A stretch of DNA of 28,965 nucleotides from QHXQ01 sp036389375 (GCA_036389375.1 DASVQA010000200.1:1-28965); one strand, 5' to 3'. Counted from the stretch's first letter, positions 8,700 to 17,842 are shown. Numbers and translations: made by a program. The notes: a model not told the origin generated them from the sequence alone.

Positions 8700-9449
8700 C
8701 TATTTTTGCAGTTGCGCTGCTGCCGCTTGATCGACGAACCATTCGAGCATGCCGTTGACCGGTTTGATCAATTGCGATGGCAAACGCTCCGGTTCGCGCG
8801 GGCCGTTGAGCACTTCGGGCAGGCGCGCGGCTTTGCCTGCGCCGGTGACGATAAACATGATGTGCGCGGCGTGATTGATGGCGGGCGCGCTCAAAGTGAT
8901 GCGAAAGGTGTCGAACTTCTCGACCCAGTTGGCCGTCACCCACGCCTGCTGCTCGGTGAGCGCGCGCGAGCCGGGACAGCGCGCAGCCGTGTGGCCATCG
9001 TCGCCCATGCCGAGCATGACGAGATCGAAGGCGGGCCACTGTGCGGCCTCGAAGAAGCCGCGCAACTCGTCCTCGTAGAGGCGCGCGTTGGCGACCGCGT
9101 CGCCTTCGCCGACCATGCGATGGACGTTCTCAAGCGGCAACATAACGCTTGAGAGCAGCGCCTCACGCGCCATGCGGTAGTTGCTGTCGTGATGATCGGG
9201 CGGGACGGAACGCTCGTCGCCGAAGAAGATGTGGACGTGCGACCAGTCGATCTGCTGGTTGAACTCCGCGCCGGCCAGTAGTTCATAGACGCGCTTCGGC
9301 GTCGAGCCACCGGCGAGCGCGACGCTAAAGCGGCCGCGTGCGCTGATGGCTTGCTGCGCCAGATCAATGAAGCGGCGGGCGGCGGCGTGGGCAACCTCTT
9401 CCGCGTCGGCAAAGATATGTACGTTGGCTGTGGCTTCGGGGGTGGCCAT
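8700..9449 (-). CDS. pgl: 6-phosphogluconolactonase (DevB type)
   Basis: The enzyme hydrolyses 6-phosphogluconolactone made by Zwf to 6-phosphogluconate. The 249-residue protein shows the family motifs in order: LAGGSTPKRVYELL, WSHVHIFFGDERSVPP with DSNYRM, and LGMGDDGHTA holding the catalytic His. One oddity follows that motif: the usual SLFPG is read here as ARCPG, although both sides align normally. The change looks like two small compensating shifts rather than simple substitution. The ATG lies 6 bases after the glk stop, with GAGAGAAG as a possible ribosome site. The stop lies 2 bases before rpiB, so the gene is tightly packed in the operon. Confidence 0.93.
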   Translation of the reverse strand: MATPEATANVHIFADAEEVAHAAARRFIDLAQQAISARGRFSVALAGGSTPKRVYELLAGAEFNQQIDWSHVHIFFGDERSVPPDHHDSNYRMAREALLSSVMLPLENVHRMVGEGDAVANARLYEDELRGFFEAAQWPAFDLVMLGMGDDGHTAARCPGSRALTEQQAWVTANWVEKFDTFRITLSAPAINHAAHIMFIVTGAGKAARLPEVLNGPREPERLPSQLIKPVNGMLEWFVDQAAAAQLQK

Positions 9450-9455
9450 CTTCTC

Positions 9456-10439
9456 TCACCTGTTGTTGTAGGCGCAGCGGGCCGCGCCGTAGAGTGCGGT
9501 CTTGTCGTCGAGAATAACGTGGACGGGGATCGAGCCGACGAGACCCGACATGCGCCCCTTGTCTTTGAACGCGTTGACGAATGCGCCGCCCTTCAACTTC
9601 TCGATGATCTTGGGCGCGATGCCGCCGCCGATGTAGAGACCGCCGACGGATTTGAAGGTGAGCGCCAGATTGCCCGCCGCCGCACCATAGATCGCCACGA
9701 AGAGATCAAGCGCCTTCACGGCCAGTTCCGCCTTCCCCGCCAGCGCCGCCTTCGAGACGGCGGCCGTTTTGTCGCCGCTCTCGATCTCGGCCGCCAGCCA
9801 GTCCGGTTCTTCCGCCTGCTTCGTGTCGCGCAGGAAACTGTAGATATTGAAGAGACCGGGGCCCGACAGCGCGCGCTCGTAGCTGACGTGCCCGCCAAAC
9901 TTCTCCTTCAAGTAGCTCAGCAGTTCGGCCTCCAACTCGTTGCGCGCGGCCATGTCGGCGTGCCCGCCTTCGGAGGCGATGGGGCGATAGCGCGCGCCGT
10001 CCCAGAAGATGCCGGCCATGCCTAGCCCCGTGCCGGCGGCAATGAGCGCGCGATGCCCTACGCGCGACGAATCGCCCTCGTTTAGCGTAAAGAGTTGCTC
10101 ATCGTGCAGACCTTCGACGCCGTAGGCGGTCGCCTCCAAGTCGTTGATGAGGTCAACGCGGCCGACGCCGATAGTCTTGGCCAACGTGTCGGCGTCAACC
10201 TTCCATGCGAGGTTCGGCGTCTCGACGCGCCCGCCGACGACGGGGCCGGCGATGCCGAAACAAGCGTGCTGCACGTCGGCCGGATTCGCCGCCGTGTATT
10301 CGGAGAGGATCGCGTCGAGCGAGTCGTACTTGTTGGAGGGGAAGCTCTTTGGATTGATGGGCGCGCCGAGTTGCTGCGCGTCCGGGTGAAAGAGGGCGAC
10401 GTTGGTTTTCGTCCCGCCGATGTCTCCAGCCAGAATCAT
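9456..10439 (-). CDS. glk: Glucokinase (bacterial Glk family)
   Basis: The enzyme phosphorylates glucose with ATP to give glucose-6-phosphate. The 327-residue protein begins with the phosphate-binding GDIGGTKTNVAL. FGIAGPV lies at about 61-67, and INDLEATAYG carries the catalytic base D100, at the same number as in E. coli Glk. EGGHADMA and YERALSGPGL supply sugar-binding residues. The C-terminus holds GGLYIGGGIAPKI and KGRMSGLV, typical of the Glk family rather than ROK kinases. AAGGACG precedes the ATG. The gene lies 26 bases after opcA and 6 bases before pgl. It feeds the oxidative branch with glucose, possibly freed by the GH63-like enzyme of the same cluster. Confidence 0.94.
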   Translation of the reverse strand: MILAGDIGGTKTNVALFHPDAQQLGAPINPKSFPSNKYDSLDAILSEYTAANPADVQHACFGIAGPVVGGRVETPNLAWKVDADTLAKTIGVGRVDLINDLEATAYGVEGLHDEQLFTLNEGDSSRVGHRALIAAGTGLGMAGIFWDGARYRPIASEGGHADMAARNELEAELLSYLKEKFGGHVSYERALSGPGLFNIYSFLRDTKQAEEPDWLAAEIESGDKTAAVSKAALAGKAELAVKALDLFVAIYGAAAGNLALTFKSVGGLYIGGGIAPKIIEKLKGGAFVNAFKDKGRMSGLVGSIPVHVILDDKTALYGAARCAYNNR

Positions 10440-10465
10440 GATCGTCCTTGAATGAGTTTGTTGGA

Positions 10466-11632
10466 CTAACGTTTCGTTAACGCGGCGAGGAAATGTGCCG
10501 CCGCGTCGATGGTCGCCTCGTAGATTTTATCGCGCATGCGGAAGCCGAGTTCGCGGCTGAGCCGCTGCCCTTCCGTCTTCTGCTCGTAGGCGAGCACGCG
10601 TTCGATCTGGCGCGCTGTACCGAGCCGCGCCTCGGTCTCAAGCTTCGTGCCCGCTTCGTTCATGCGCACTTGAAACTCGGCCTCGCCTACGCGCAGGACG
10701 ACGGACGCTAACAGACCGTCGTGCCCCGCGCGGTCAACCGCACCGCGAAACTCGATGTCCAGCGTGCGCCCGCCGAGCGCCTGCGCCGTGAGATGCTTCG
10801 TCTGCCCTTCGACGCGCGGCGCGTCGGCGAGAAACTGCCAGCCGAGCCGCGACGCCAGCCAGCCGACGACGAGCGCCGCCTGCGCCGCGATCTCTTCCGT
10901 CGCTACGTCGGGCGGGTCGTATTCAACGACGACCGTGTCAATCTGTTGCAGCAGCGGCCGGTACTCGTCCACGTCCCAAAAGCTGGCGAGCAGCGTGCGC
11001 CAAGCGGTCAGCCGGCCCCAGTTGATGTCTGAGACGAGCATGAACTGCGGGCGGGTGCGGATGATCTCGGCGAGGCGCAGCAGGTCTTCGTGCGGGTGGT
11101 CGAAGGCGAGCGAATCGATGACGACGCGATCCGCCAGACCGACCAGCCGGTTGAACAGTTTGTCCTCGTAGTGCGGGATGTCTTTCCACCAGAGGAAGAC
11201 CGGCACGTCGGGCACGAGCAGCGGCTCAATCGCGGTCGAGACGGATTCGAGCACGGGCCCGCTCGCCTCAATCGTGATCTGCTCGCCGCAGACCTGCTTT
11301 GCGCCCTTGCCGGACACCTGACAGCGCGTCGAGACGTAGGCTTCAAGCTTCGCGGTGGCGGCCTCACGGTCGGCGACAAGGATGATGGCGCGGCTCGGCG
11401 TTTGTTCCGTCACCTCGTCGAGCAGATGATCAAGCTGCGCGCGATCCTCCTGCCGCGCCGCATAGACGACGAGGTTGACGACGCACACGCGCGTGACGCC
11501 GGCCTCGTTGGCCGCGCCGTCTGCGCCCGCCGCCAGTTGCCACATGGCGGCGAGTTCCTTCTCTAATTTGCCGACATCAATGCCGGAGACGGAGACGGCA
11601 GTTGTGCTCGTTGCTTGTGTTTGAGTTTCCAT
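10466..11632 (-). CDS. opcA: Glucose-6-phosphate dehydrogenase assembly protein OpcA
   Basis: OpcA-family proteins bind and activate or assemble glucose-6-phosphate dehydrogenase, best studied in cyanobacteria, and they accompany zwf in many genomes. The 388-residue protein matches the family, with the conserved middle VPDVPVFLWWKD at about residue 140 and DRVVIDSLAFDHP after it. It starts 6 bases after the zwf stop, the expected partner position. Cysteines are few, two of them close together in RCQVSGKGAKQVCGEQ. In cyanobacteria OpcA responds to thioredoxin; whether these cysteines do so here is unknown. No enzyme active site is expected. Confidence 0.9.
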   Translation of the reverse strand: METQTQATSTTAVSVSGIDVGKLEKELAAMWQLAAGADGAANEAGVTRVCVVNLVVYAARQEDRAQLDHLLDEVTEQTPSRAIILVADREAATAKLEAYVSTRCQVSGKGAKQVCGEQITIEASGPVLESVSTAIEPLLVPDVPVFLWWKDIPHYEDKLFNRLVGLADRVVIDSLAFDHPHEDLLRLAEIIRTRPQFMLVSDINWGRLTAWRTLLASFWDVDEYRPLLQQIDTVVVEYDPPDVATEEIAAQAALVVGWLASRLGWQFLADAPRVEGQTKHLTAQALGGRTLDIEFRGAVDRAGHDGLLASVVLRVGEAEFQVRMNEAGTKLETEARLGTARQIERVLAYEQKTEGQRLSRELGFRMRDKIYEATIDAAAHFLAALTKR

Positions 11633-11638
11633 TGACTT

Positions 11639-13183
11639 TTACGGCCTCCGCCAACGCCGCCCCTGTGCCTCCAACAGATCGTGCGTGGCCTGCGGCCCCC
11701 ACGAGCCGGCCTCGTAATTCGGAAACGGCGCATCTGATTTCGTCCGCGCCCATTCTTCCAAGATCGGCATGACGATCTCCCAGCCGCGCTCGGTCATGTC
11801 CGTGCGGGCGTAGAGCGTCGGGTCGCCGAGAATGCAGTCGAGCAGCAGGCGCTCGTAGGCTTCCGCCAGTTGCACGCCGAAGGACGCGCCGTAACGGAAG
11901 TCCATGTTCACGTCGCGGATGCGCGTGACCTGACCGGGCACTTTCGCGCCGAAGCGGAGCGAGATGCCTTCGTCCGGCTGGACGCGAATGATCAGTTGAT
12001 TGGGCGCAACCTGCTCCATCATCTCGCGCCCGAAGAGTTGGTGCGGCGCGTCCTTGAACTGGATCGCAATCTCGGTGACGCGTTTGGCGAGGCGCTTGCC
12101 GGAACGGATGTAGAAGGGCACGCCCGACCAGCGCCAGTTGTCGAAGTACATCGTGATGAGCGCGAACGTTTCGGTCGCGCTCTCGGGCGGGACGCCCTGT
12201 TCTTTACGATAACCGGGCACGGGCTTGCCGTTGATCGAACCGGGCCCGTACTGCCCGCGCACGCAATCCTGCTGCACGCGCTCCGGCGTGAACGGGCGCG
12301 CGCACATCATCGCTTTGATCTTCTCGTCGCGCACGGCTTCGGCGTTCAGGCTCGCGGGCGGCTCCATCGCCACGAGCGAGAGTACCTGAAAGACGTGGTT
12401 CTGGATCATGTCGCGCACGACGCCCGCCTTGTCGTAGTAGCCGCCGCGCCCCTCGACGCCGACCGTCTCGGCGTTCGTGATCTGCACGTGGTCTATGTAC
12501 TGCCGATTCCAGAGCGGTTCGTAGATGCCGTTGGCGAAGCGAAAGACGAGCAGGTTCTGCACCGTCTCTTTGCCGAGATAATGATCGATGCGGTAAATCT
12601 GCGACTCTTCGAGGTGCTGGTGTATGTCTTTGTTGAGTTGCTGCGCGCTCGCCAAGTCTGTGCCGAACGGTTTTTCGATGATCACGCGCGTCCAGCCGCG
12701 CTCCTGATGGGCGAGGCCGGACTCGCCCAACTGCTTGACCGCCTCAGCGTAGAGCGCGGGCGCGGTCGAGAGATAAAAGACGCGATTCCCTTGCGTGCCG
12801 CGTTCACGGTCAATCTGATCAAGCAGCTCGCTCAGTTTCTTATAATCTTCCGGCTGATCGATGTTGACGGGCGAGTAGTACAGCCCTTGCGCGAACGAGT
12901 CCCAGACCTCTTCGTCCACGCGTTTGGCTTCGGAGAACTGCCCGACGGCGTCTTTCATTTTCGCGCGAAAGTCGTCGTGGCTCATCTCGGTGCGCGCTGC
13001 GCCGACGATGGCGAACTCGCCGGGCACGAGTCGCTCCTGCACGAGCCGGTAGAGCGCGGGCACGAGTTTACGTTTCGTCAGGTCGCCGGTCGCACCGAAG
13101 ATAATGACGGTGCACGGCTCGGCGGTGCGCTCAAGGCGCAGACCCTCGCGCAAAGGGTTGTCCATCACGGTTGCTGCTGACAT
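11639..13183 (-). CDS. zwf: Glucose-6-phosphate 1-dehydrogenase
   Basis: The enzyme oxidises glucose-6-phosphate to 6-phosphogluconolactone with reduction of NADP and is the entry step of the pathway. The 514-residue protein has the dinucleotide motif FGATGDLTKRKL (GATGDL 30-35), EKPFG at 170-174, the substrate signature RIDHYLGKE at 198-206, and IDHVQITNAE carrying the catalytic His (H232). Length and order are normal. GAGGGAAG lies before the ATG at 13183. The gene follows gnd after a 202-base gap with a large inverted repeat, and is followed at 6 bases by its partner opcA. Confidence 0.96.
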   Translation of the reverse strand: MSAATVMDNPLREGLRLERTAEPCTVIIFGATGDLTKRKLVPALYRLVQERLVPGEFAIVGAARTEMSHDDFRAKMKDAVGQFSEAKRVDEEVWDSFAQGLYYSPVNIDQPEDYKKLSELLDQIDRERGTQGNRVFYLSTAPALYAEAVKQLGESGLAHQERGWTRVIIEKPFGTDLASAQQLNKDIHQHLEESQIYRIDHYLGKETVQNLLVFRFANGIYEPLWNRQYIDHVQITNAETVGVEGRGGYYDKAGVVRDMIQNHVFQVLSLVAMEPPASLNAEAVRDEKIKAMMCARPFTPERVQQDCVRGQYGPGSINGKPVPGYRKEQGVPPESATETFALITMYFDNWRWSGVPFYIRSGKRLAKRVTEIAIQFKDAPHQLFGREMMEQVAPNQLIIRVQPDEGISLRFGAKVPGQVTRIRDVNMDFRYGASFGVQLAEAYERLLLDCILGDPTLYARTDMTERGWEIVMPILEEWARTKSDAPFPNYEAGSWGPQATHDLLEAQGRRWRRP

Positions 13184-13245
13184 CGCTTGCTTCCCTCGCA
13201 GAAGAATGGCCGAACGGAAATGATATGAAGCTCTCTGTCGAAGAA

Positions 13246-13329
13246 CCCTGCGCCGCGCGAACTGCGAAAGCCGATCAGATATTTCAAACTATTTCATTGA
13301 TGACCAGCATGCTTTCGCCCGGCGCAGGG
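13246..13329. repeat. Nested inverted repeat in the gnd-zwf gap
   Basis: The outer arms 13246-13254 and 13321-13329 (CCCTGCGCC and GGCGCAGGG) pair perfectly. The inner arms 13264-13270 and 13312-13318 (GCGAAAG and CTTTCGC) also pair perfectly. The structure would form in the mRNA between gnd and zwf and could slow RNA decay or partly terminate transcription. I found no convincing promoter in the 202-base gap. Confidence 0.5.
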
Positions 13330-13385
13330 AACTGGCCGGATGCGCGCACACGAATCTATCGAGCGGTGCGCGCGTCCCGTCTCAT

Positions 13386-14846
13386 TTACTTCCCGCCCTG
13401 CTGCTCCAACAACTCTTCCCACTCGGTATGGACGGCGGGCTGGCCCGGCTTGTCCGTGCGTTCGTAGGTATGCGAGCCGAAGAAGTCGCGCTGCGCCTGC
13501 GTGAGATTCAAGGGCAGGTCGGCGGTGCGGTACGTATCGAAGTAGCCGATTGAAGCGGACATACCGGGCACGGGCACGCCCGTCTGAATGGCGGTCGCCA
13601 CGGCCTTGCGCCAGTTCGGCTGCGCCTGTTCGACCCACGCCTTGAAATCCGGATCAAGCAGCAGGCTCGGCAAGTCGGCCCGGCGCTGGTACGCCTGCTT
13701 GATCTTGTCGAGGAACTGAGCGCGAATGATGCAGCCGCCCTTCCAGATGCGCGAACATTCGCCGAGGTCTATGTTCCAGTTCCATGCTTGCGAACCGGCG
13801 CGAATGAGGTTCATGCCCTGCGCGTAGGAGCAGATCTTCGACGCATAGAGCGCATCATGGATGCACTGGATCATCTCGCGTTTATCGCCCGTATATTGGC
13901 CGCGCTCCGGCCCTTTGATCTGCTTGTTGGCTTCGATGCGTTCGTCCTTGCGCGCCGAGAGATTCCGCGTATCAACGGCGGCGTCAATCGTCGGCGTCAC
14001 GATGCCGAGGTCGAGCGCAATGTCGGAAGTCCACTTGCCAGTGCCCTTCTGCCCGGCCTTATCAAGCACGAGATCGACGAGCGGCTTATTCGTCTCCGGG
14101 TCTTTGACGCGCAGGATTTTGGCCGTGATCTCGACGAGGAACGATTCCAGATCGCCGCGATTCCATTCATCGAACACGTCGGCCATTTCGTCCGCCGACA
14201 TGCCGAGGATGCCGCGCATCATGTCGTAGGCTTCGGCAATGAGTTGCATGTCGCCATACTCGATGCCGTTATGCACCATCTTGACGTAGTGCCCTGCGCC
14301 GCCGGGGCCGATGTAGGTGACGCACGGCCCGTCGTCAACTTTGGCGGCAATCGCTTCCCAGATGGGCCGAATCTGCTCGTAAGCCTGCCGGTCGCCGCCG
14401 GGCATTAAGGACGGCCCCCAGAGCGCGCCCTTCTCGCCGCCGGAGACGCCGGAGCCGATGAAGTTGAAGCCCTGCGCTTTCAAATCCTTTTCGCGCCGCT
14501 CCGTGTCCTGAAAATAGGAGTTGCCGCCATCGATGATGATGTCGCCTTCTTCGAGGTAGGGCTTGATCGAGTCAATCGTCTTGTCCACCGCCTCGCCCGC
14601 TTTGACGAGCAGAATGGCTTTGCGCGGGCGCTCAAGCGCACGCACAAACTCTTCGGGCGTGCGCGTGCCGATGACCTGTTTGCCCTGCGCGCGGGCAACG
14701 AAATCGTCCACCTTGTCTGGGCTGCGGTTATAGACGGCAATCGGAAAGCCGTTGCGCTCGATGTTCATTGCCAGATTCTCGCCCATCACGGCGAGGCCGA
14801 TCATACCGATCTTCGCGGACTTGGGGGTCTGTTCCGGTGTAGCCAT
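13386..14846 (-). CDS. gnd: 6-phosphogluconate dehydrogenase, decarboxylating (NADP)
   Basis: The enzyme converts 6-phosphogluconate to ribulose-5-phosphate and CO2 with reduction of NADP. The 486-residue protein is the long dimeric form. The Rossmann motif is GMIGLAVMGENLAMN, followed by VYNRSPDK (N40, R41, S42), the NADP-type phosphate site. The signature GSGVSGGEKGALWGP lies at about 131-145. Catalytic residues match K189, N193 and E196 in HYVKMVHNGIEYGDMQ. The C-terminal part contains GQKGTGKWT and the late SIGYFDTYRT. GAGGATAAGAG lies just before the ATG. The gene follows tal-pgi after 107 bases that hold a heptamer-repeat hairpin. Confidence 0.96.
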   Translation of the reverse strand: MATPEQTPKSAKIGMIGLAVMGENLAMNIERNGFPIAVYNRSPDKVDDFVARAQGKQVIGTRTPEEFVRALERPRKAILLVKAGEAVDKTIDSIKPYLEEGDIIIDGGNSYFQDTERREKDLKAQGFNFIGSGVSGGEKGALWGPSLMPGGDRQAYEQIRPIWEAIAAKVDDGPCVTYIGPGGAGHYVKMVHNGIEYGDMQLIAEAYDMMRGILGMSADEMADVFDEWNRGDLESFLVEITAKILRVKDPETNKPLVDLVLDKAGQKGTGKWTSDIALDLGIVTPTIDAAVDTRNLSARKDERIEANKQIKGPERGQYTGDKREMIQCIHDALYASKICSYAQGMNLIRAGSQAWNWNIDLGECSRIWKGGCIIRAQFLDKIKQAYQRRADLPSLLLDPDFKAWVEQAQPNWRKAVATAIQTGVPVPGMSASIGYFDTYRTADLPLNLTQAQRDFFGSHTYERTDKPGQPAVHTEWEELLEQQGGK

Positions 14847-14870
14847 TTTCTCTTATCCTCAATCTGTTAA

Positions 14871-14952
14871 GGGATGAGGGACGAGGGCCGAAGGATGAAG
14901 CGGGCAAAACAAGTCAGTGCTTGTTCAGCCCTCATCCCTCCGCCCTCATCCC
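14871..14952. repeat. Hairpin with arms of degenerate 7-nt tandem repeats (tal-pgi to gnd gap)
   Basis: The left arm at 14871-14905 reads as heptamers GGGATGA, GGGACGA, GGGCCGA, AGGATGA, AGCGGGC. The right arm at 14925-14952 reads TCAGCCC, TCATCCC, TCCGCCC, TCATCCC, roughly the reverse complement. The tip is a 6-bp stem, AACAAG at 14908-14913 with CTTGTT at 14920-14925. The array begins directly after the tal-pgi stop codon. Confidence 0.7.
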
Positions 14953-14953
14953 T

Positions 14954-17821
14954 TTATTTCGCTGTTGCCCCGGCGACCGGGACGGCTGCGCCGATTAACT
15001 CTTGCAAGCGTTTGAGACCGGCCGGCACGTCCGCGCCGAGATCGATGCGGACGGCGCGGCGGCCGCGCGTGGCGAGCGAACGGAAATCGCCGAGCGCCTG
15101 CGCCTGCTTCAAGGTGCTGAAGCTGTAAGGCTCGCCGGGAATCGGCACGTCGCGCGTGTCGGGCGCGGTGACTTGCAGGAAGACGCCCGCATCCGAGCCG
15201 CCCTTGTGCAGTTGGCCCGTGGAGTGCAGGAAGCGCGGGCCGTAGCCGGTTGTCGTCGCACATTTGGTGGCGTCGCGCAGGTGCGTACGGATGGCTTGAA
15301 TCGTCTCCTCGTGTTCCGGCGTCTCTTCGATGTAATCGAGGAGCGCGATGTAGTCGCCCGGTTTGACGCGGGCGAGATGCGCCTTGAGCGCGTCGCCGAC
15401 GGAAGTCGAGGCCAGTTCGCCGCGCGTCTTGTCGTCGGCGTAGATGGTGAGTACGTCGTCCTTGGCGACGACCGACTGCTCTTGCAGCTTGCCGTCGCGG
15501 GCGTAGGCTTCGAGCAACTCTTTGGTCGCGTCCTTCGACTCCTGCACGTTCGGCTGATCGAACGGGTTGATGCCAAGCCGCCAGCCGGCGAACGCCACGG
15601 CGATCTCCCAGAGGACGAACTCTTCGCCGAGATCGTAGGTGTCGTTCAAGGTGCGATAGACGACCGGGTGCCCGGCCGCTTCGAGCGCCTTTAGTTTCGC
15701 CTCCGTCTCGCTATCGAGTTTGCCGACCGAGATCGAGACGAACAGGCGATCATCGCCGTAGACCGAAGGCGAGCCGAGCGGTTCACCCGCGACGGGCACG
15801 ATGCCTTTGCCGTCTTTACCCGTACTTTCCGCGAGCAGTTGCTCAACCCACAGCCCGAACGAACTGATCTTCGGGTCGCAGATGATCGTGCATTTGTCGC
15901 GCCCCGCGTTGGCGCATTCGCCCAGGATCGCGCCGAGTTTTGCGCCGGGATTATCGGCCGCGGGGACGACCTGCGCGCAGGCATGCACGATGCGCTCCGC
16001 GCGGTCGAGCAGTTTGCGCACGTCAAGCCCCATCAGGGCCGCGGGCACAAGCCCGAAGTAGGAGAGCGCGGAATAACGCCCGCCGATGTCGGCCGGGTTA
16101 AGGAAGATGCGCTTGAACTTGTCGCGCGTCGCATCGGCTTCCATTTTCGTGCCGGGATCGGTGATGGCGATGAAGCACTCGCCGGGATTCTCTTTGCGCT
16201 GGCTGACTTGATCGTACCAGTATTTGTAGAAGACCGCCGGCTCGGTGGTCGTGCCCGATTTAGATGAGATGATAAAGAGACAGTGCGTGATGTCGATCTG
16301 ATCCGCGATGTCTGAGAAGGCATCCGGGTCGGTCGAATCGAGTACGAGCAGTTCCGGGTAGCCGGCCTGTTTGCCGAAGGTCTGGCGCAAGACTTCGGGG
16401 CACAGGGACGAGCCGCCCATGCCGCAGACCATCACGTGTTTGAACTCGCGCACGTTGCGGATGCGGTCGGCAAATTCGATCAGGTCAGACTCGACGCCGC
16501 TCATCTGCTCGACGATGGTGAGCCAGCCCAAAGCGTTCTTGATGATCTTCTGGTGCGCCTCGTCCTCTTTCCAGAGTTTCGCGTCCTTGCGCCAGATATG
16601 CCGCATCACGTCGCCCTTGTCTGCTTCCTTGATGGCGGCGGAGACGGCGTCACTATACTTTCCCAACGAGGCAGTCAACCTTTCGTTTATGCCTGAGAGT
16701 AGCGCGTCGCGCTTCGACTCGATGGATTCGACGAGCGTATCGAACGAAGTGACGAACGAGGCCAAGCCCTCTTGCTGCAATTTCTCGGTGACGGCCTTCA
16801 GGTCAATGCCGACGCCGCTCAGGTCGCTCACCAAAGTGCGGCACTCTTCGACGCCCTCTTCAAGCGTCAGCTTAGGCGTGCCGTGATCGCGGATCGCGGT
16901 GTAGGTCGCGGGCGGGACGGTGTTGACCGTTTCCGGCCCGATCAGGTTGTCCACGTAAAGCACGTCCGAATAGTTCGGGTTCTTCGTGCCCGTCGAAGCC
17001 CAAAGCTGCCGCTGCACCTGCGCGCCCTTAGCTTTCAGATCAGCGAAGCGCGGGCCGTGGAAGATCTCTTTAAACTTTTGATAAGCGAGCTTCGCGTTGG
17101 CGATGGCCGCACGGCCCAACATGCCTTCGAGCCGCGCCTTCTCTTCCGGGTTGTCGGCGTGGCGCGCTTTGTACTCAAGGTCTTTATCAATCGCCGTGTC
17201 CACGCGCGAGACGAAGAACGAGGCGACCGACGCGATGTGATCGACGTTCTTGCCTTCCGCCGCGCGCCGCTCAAGTCCTTTGATGAAGGCCTCGGCCACC
17301 TGCTCGTAGTTCTCAATCGAGAAGATCATCGTGACGTTGACGTTGATGCCGCGATAGATCGACTCTTCGATGGCCGGCAGCCCCTCTTGCGAGGCCGGGA
17401 TCTTGATCATCACGTTCTTGCGGCCGAGGCGGTTGAAGAGGCGGTCGGCCTGCTCAATCGTCTCGTCCGTCTTGAAAGCTAGTCGCGGGTCTACTTCGAG
17501 ACTGATGTAGCCGTCAATGCCGTCGGTCTTGTCGTAGACCGGTTTCAGGATGTCGGCGGCGTTGCCGATGTCTTCGATGACGAGGTCTTCGTAGATGTCC
17601 ATCACGCTCTTGCCGGATTGGACGAGCGCGCGCATCTGCTCGTCGTAGTCGGTCGAACCGGTGATGGCCTTCTCAATGATGGTCGGGTTCGAGGTGACAC
17701 CGCGCAGGTCGTCCTCCGTGATCTTCTTCGTCAGATCGCCGCTCGTCAGCATCGCGCGGCGAATATTGTCGTACCAGATGGACTGGCCCAACTTCATGAT
17801 TTCCACCAACGGATTATTCAT
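14954..17821 (-). CDS. tal-pgi: Bifunctional transaldolase / glucose-6-phosphate isomerase
   Basis: This 955-residue fusion carries out two steps: three-carbon transfer from sedoheptulose-7-phosphate to glyceraldehyde-3-phosphate, and fructose-6-phosphate to glucose-6-phosphate isomerisation. The transaldolase half spans about 1-385, with GVTSNPTIIEKAI, the Schiff-base Lys K140 in NVMIKIPAS, and STGTKNPNYSDVLYV. The isomerase half spans about 400-955, with CGMGGSSLCPEVL near 466, the sugar-phosphate signature SSKSGTTTEP near 519-528, and YGPRFLHSTGQLHKGG near the end. Such fusions are known in several phyla. A TTG five codons upstream (17836) is possible. The ATG at 17821 is preferred because GAGGAG precedes it and the TTG overlaps that site. 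It lies between tkt and gnd. Confidence 0.95.
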   Translation of the reverse strand: MNNPLVEIMKLGQSIWYDNIRRAMLTSGDLTKKITEDDLRGVTSNPTIIEKAITGSTDYDEQMRALVQSGKSVMDIYEDLVIEDIGNAADILKPVYDKTDGIDGYISLEVDPRLAFKTDETIEQADRLFNRLGRKNVMIKIPASQEGLPAIEESIYRGINVNVTMIFSIENYEQVAEAFIKGLERRAAEGKNVDHIASVASFFVSRVDTAIDKDLEYKARHADNPEEKARLEGMLGRAAIANAKLAYQKFKEIFHGPRFADLKAKGAQVQRQLWASTGTKNPNYSDVLYVDNLIGPETVNTVPPATYTAIRDHGTPKLTLEEGVEECRTLVSDLSGVGIDLKAVTEKLQQEGLASFVTSFDTLVESIESKRDALLSGINERLTASLGKYSDAVSAAIKEADKGDVMRHIWRKDAKLWKEDEAHQKIIKNALGWLTIVEQMSGVESDLIEFADRIRNVREFKHVMVCGMGGSSLCPEVLRQTFGKQAGYPELLVLDSTDPDAFSDIADQIDITHCLFIISSKSGTTTEPAVFYKYWYDQVSQRKENPGECFIAITDPGTKMEADATRDKFKRIFLNPADIGGRYSALSYFGLVPAALMGLDVRKLLDRAERIVHACAQVVPAADNPGAKLGAILGECANAGRDKCTIICDPKISSFGLWVEQLLAESTGKDGKGIVPVAGEPLGSPSVYGDDRLFVSISVGKLDSETEAKLKALEAAGHPVVYRTLNDTYDLGEEFVLWEIAVAFAGWRLGINPFDQPNVQESKDATKELLEAYARDGKLQEQSVVAKDDVLTIYADDKTRGELASTSVGDALKAHLARVKPGDYIALLDYIEETPEHEETIQAIRTHLRDATKCATTTGYGPRFLHSTGQLHKGGSDAGVFLQVTAPDTRDVPIPGEPYSFSTLKQAQALGDFRSLATRGRRAVRIDLGADVPAGLKRLQELIGAAVPVAGATAK

Positions 17822-17827
17822 TGCTTC

Positions 17828-17834
17828 GCTCCTC
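17828..17834 (-). promoter_or_regulatory. Ribosome binding site deciding the tal-pgi start
   Basis: GAGGAGC on the minus strand lies about 7 bases before the ATG at 17821. The alternative TTG start at 17836 overlaps it, which argues for the ATG. Confidence 0.6.
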
Positions 17835-17842
17835 AAGATGAA

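Noticed and set aside
8698..9039. N-terminal extension of rpiB upstream of 8697
   Set aside because: The added residues overlap pgl in another frame, are Arg/His-rich and do not belong to the RpiB family, which begins at MKPKKIAIGSDHAG.
11870..13180. Plus-strand open frame of 436 codons opposite zwf
   Set aside because: Shadow of zwf caused by high GC at third positions; no ribosome site and no family motif.
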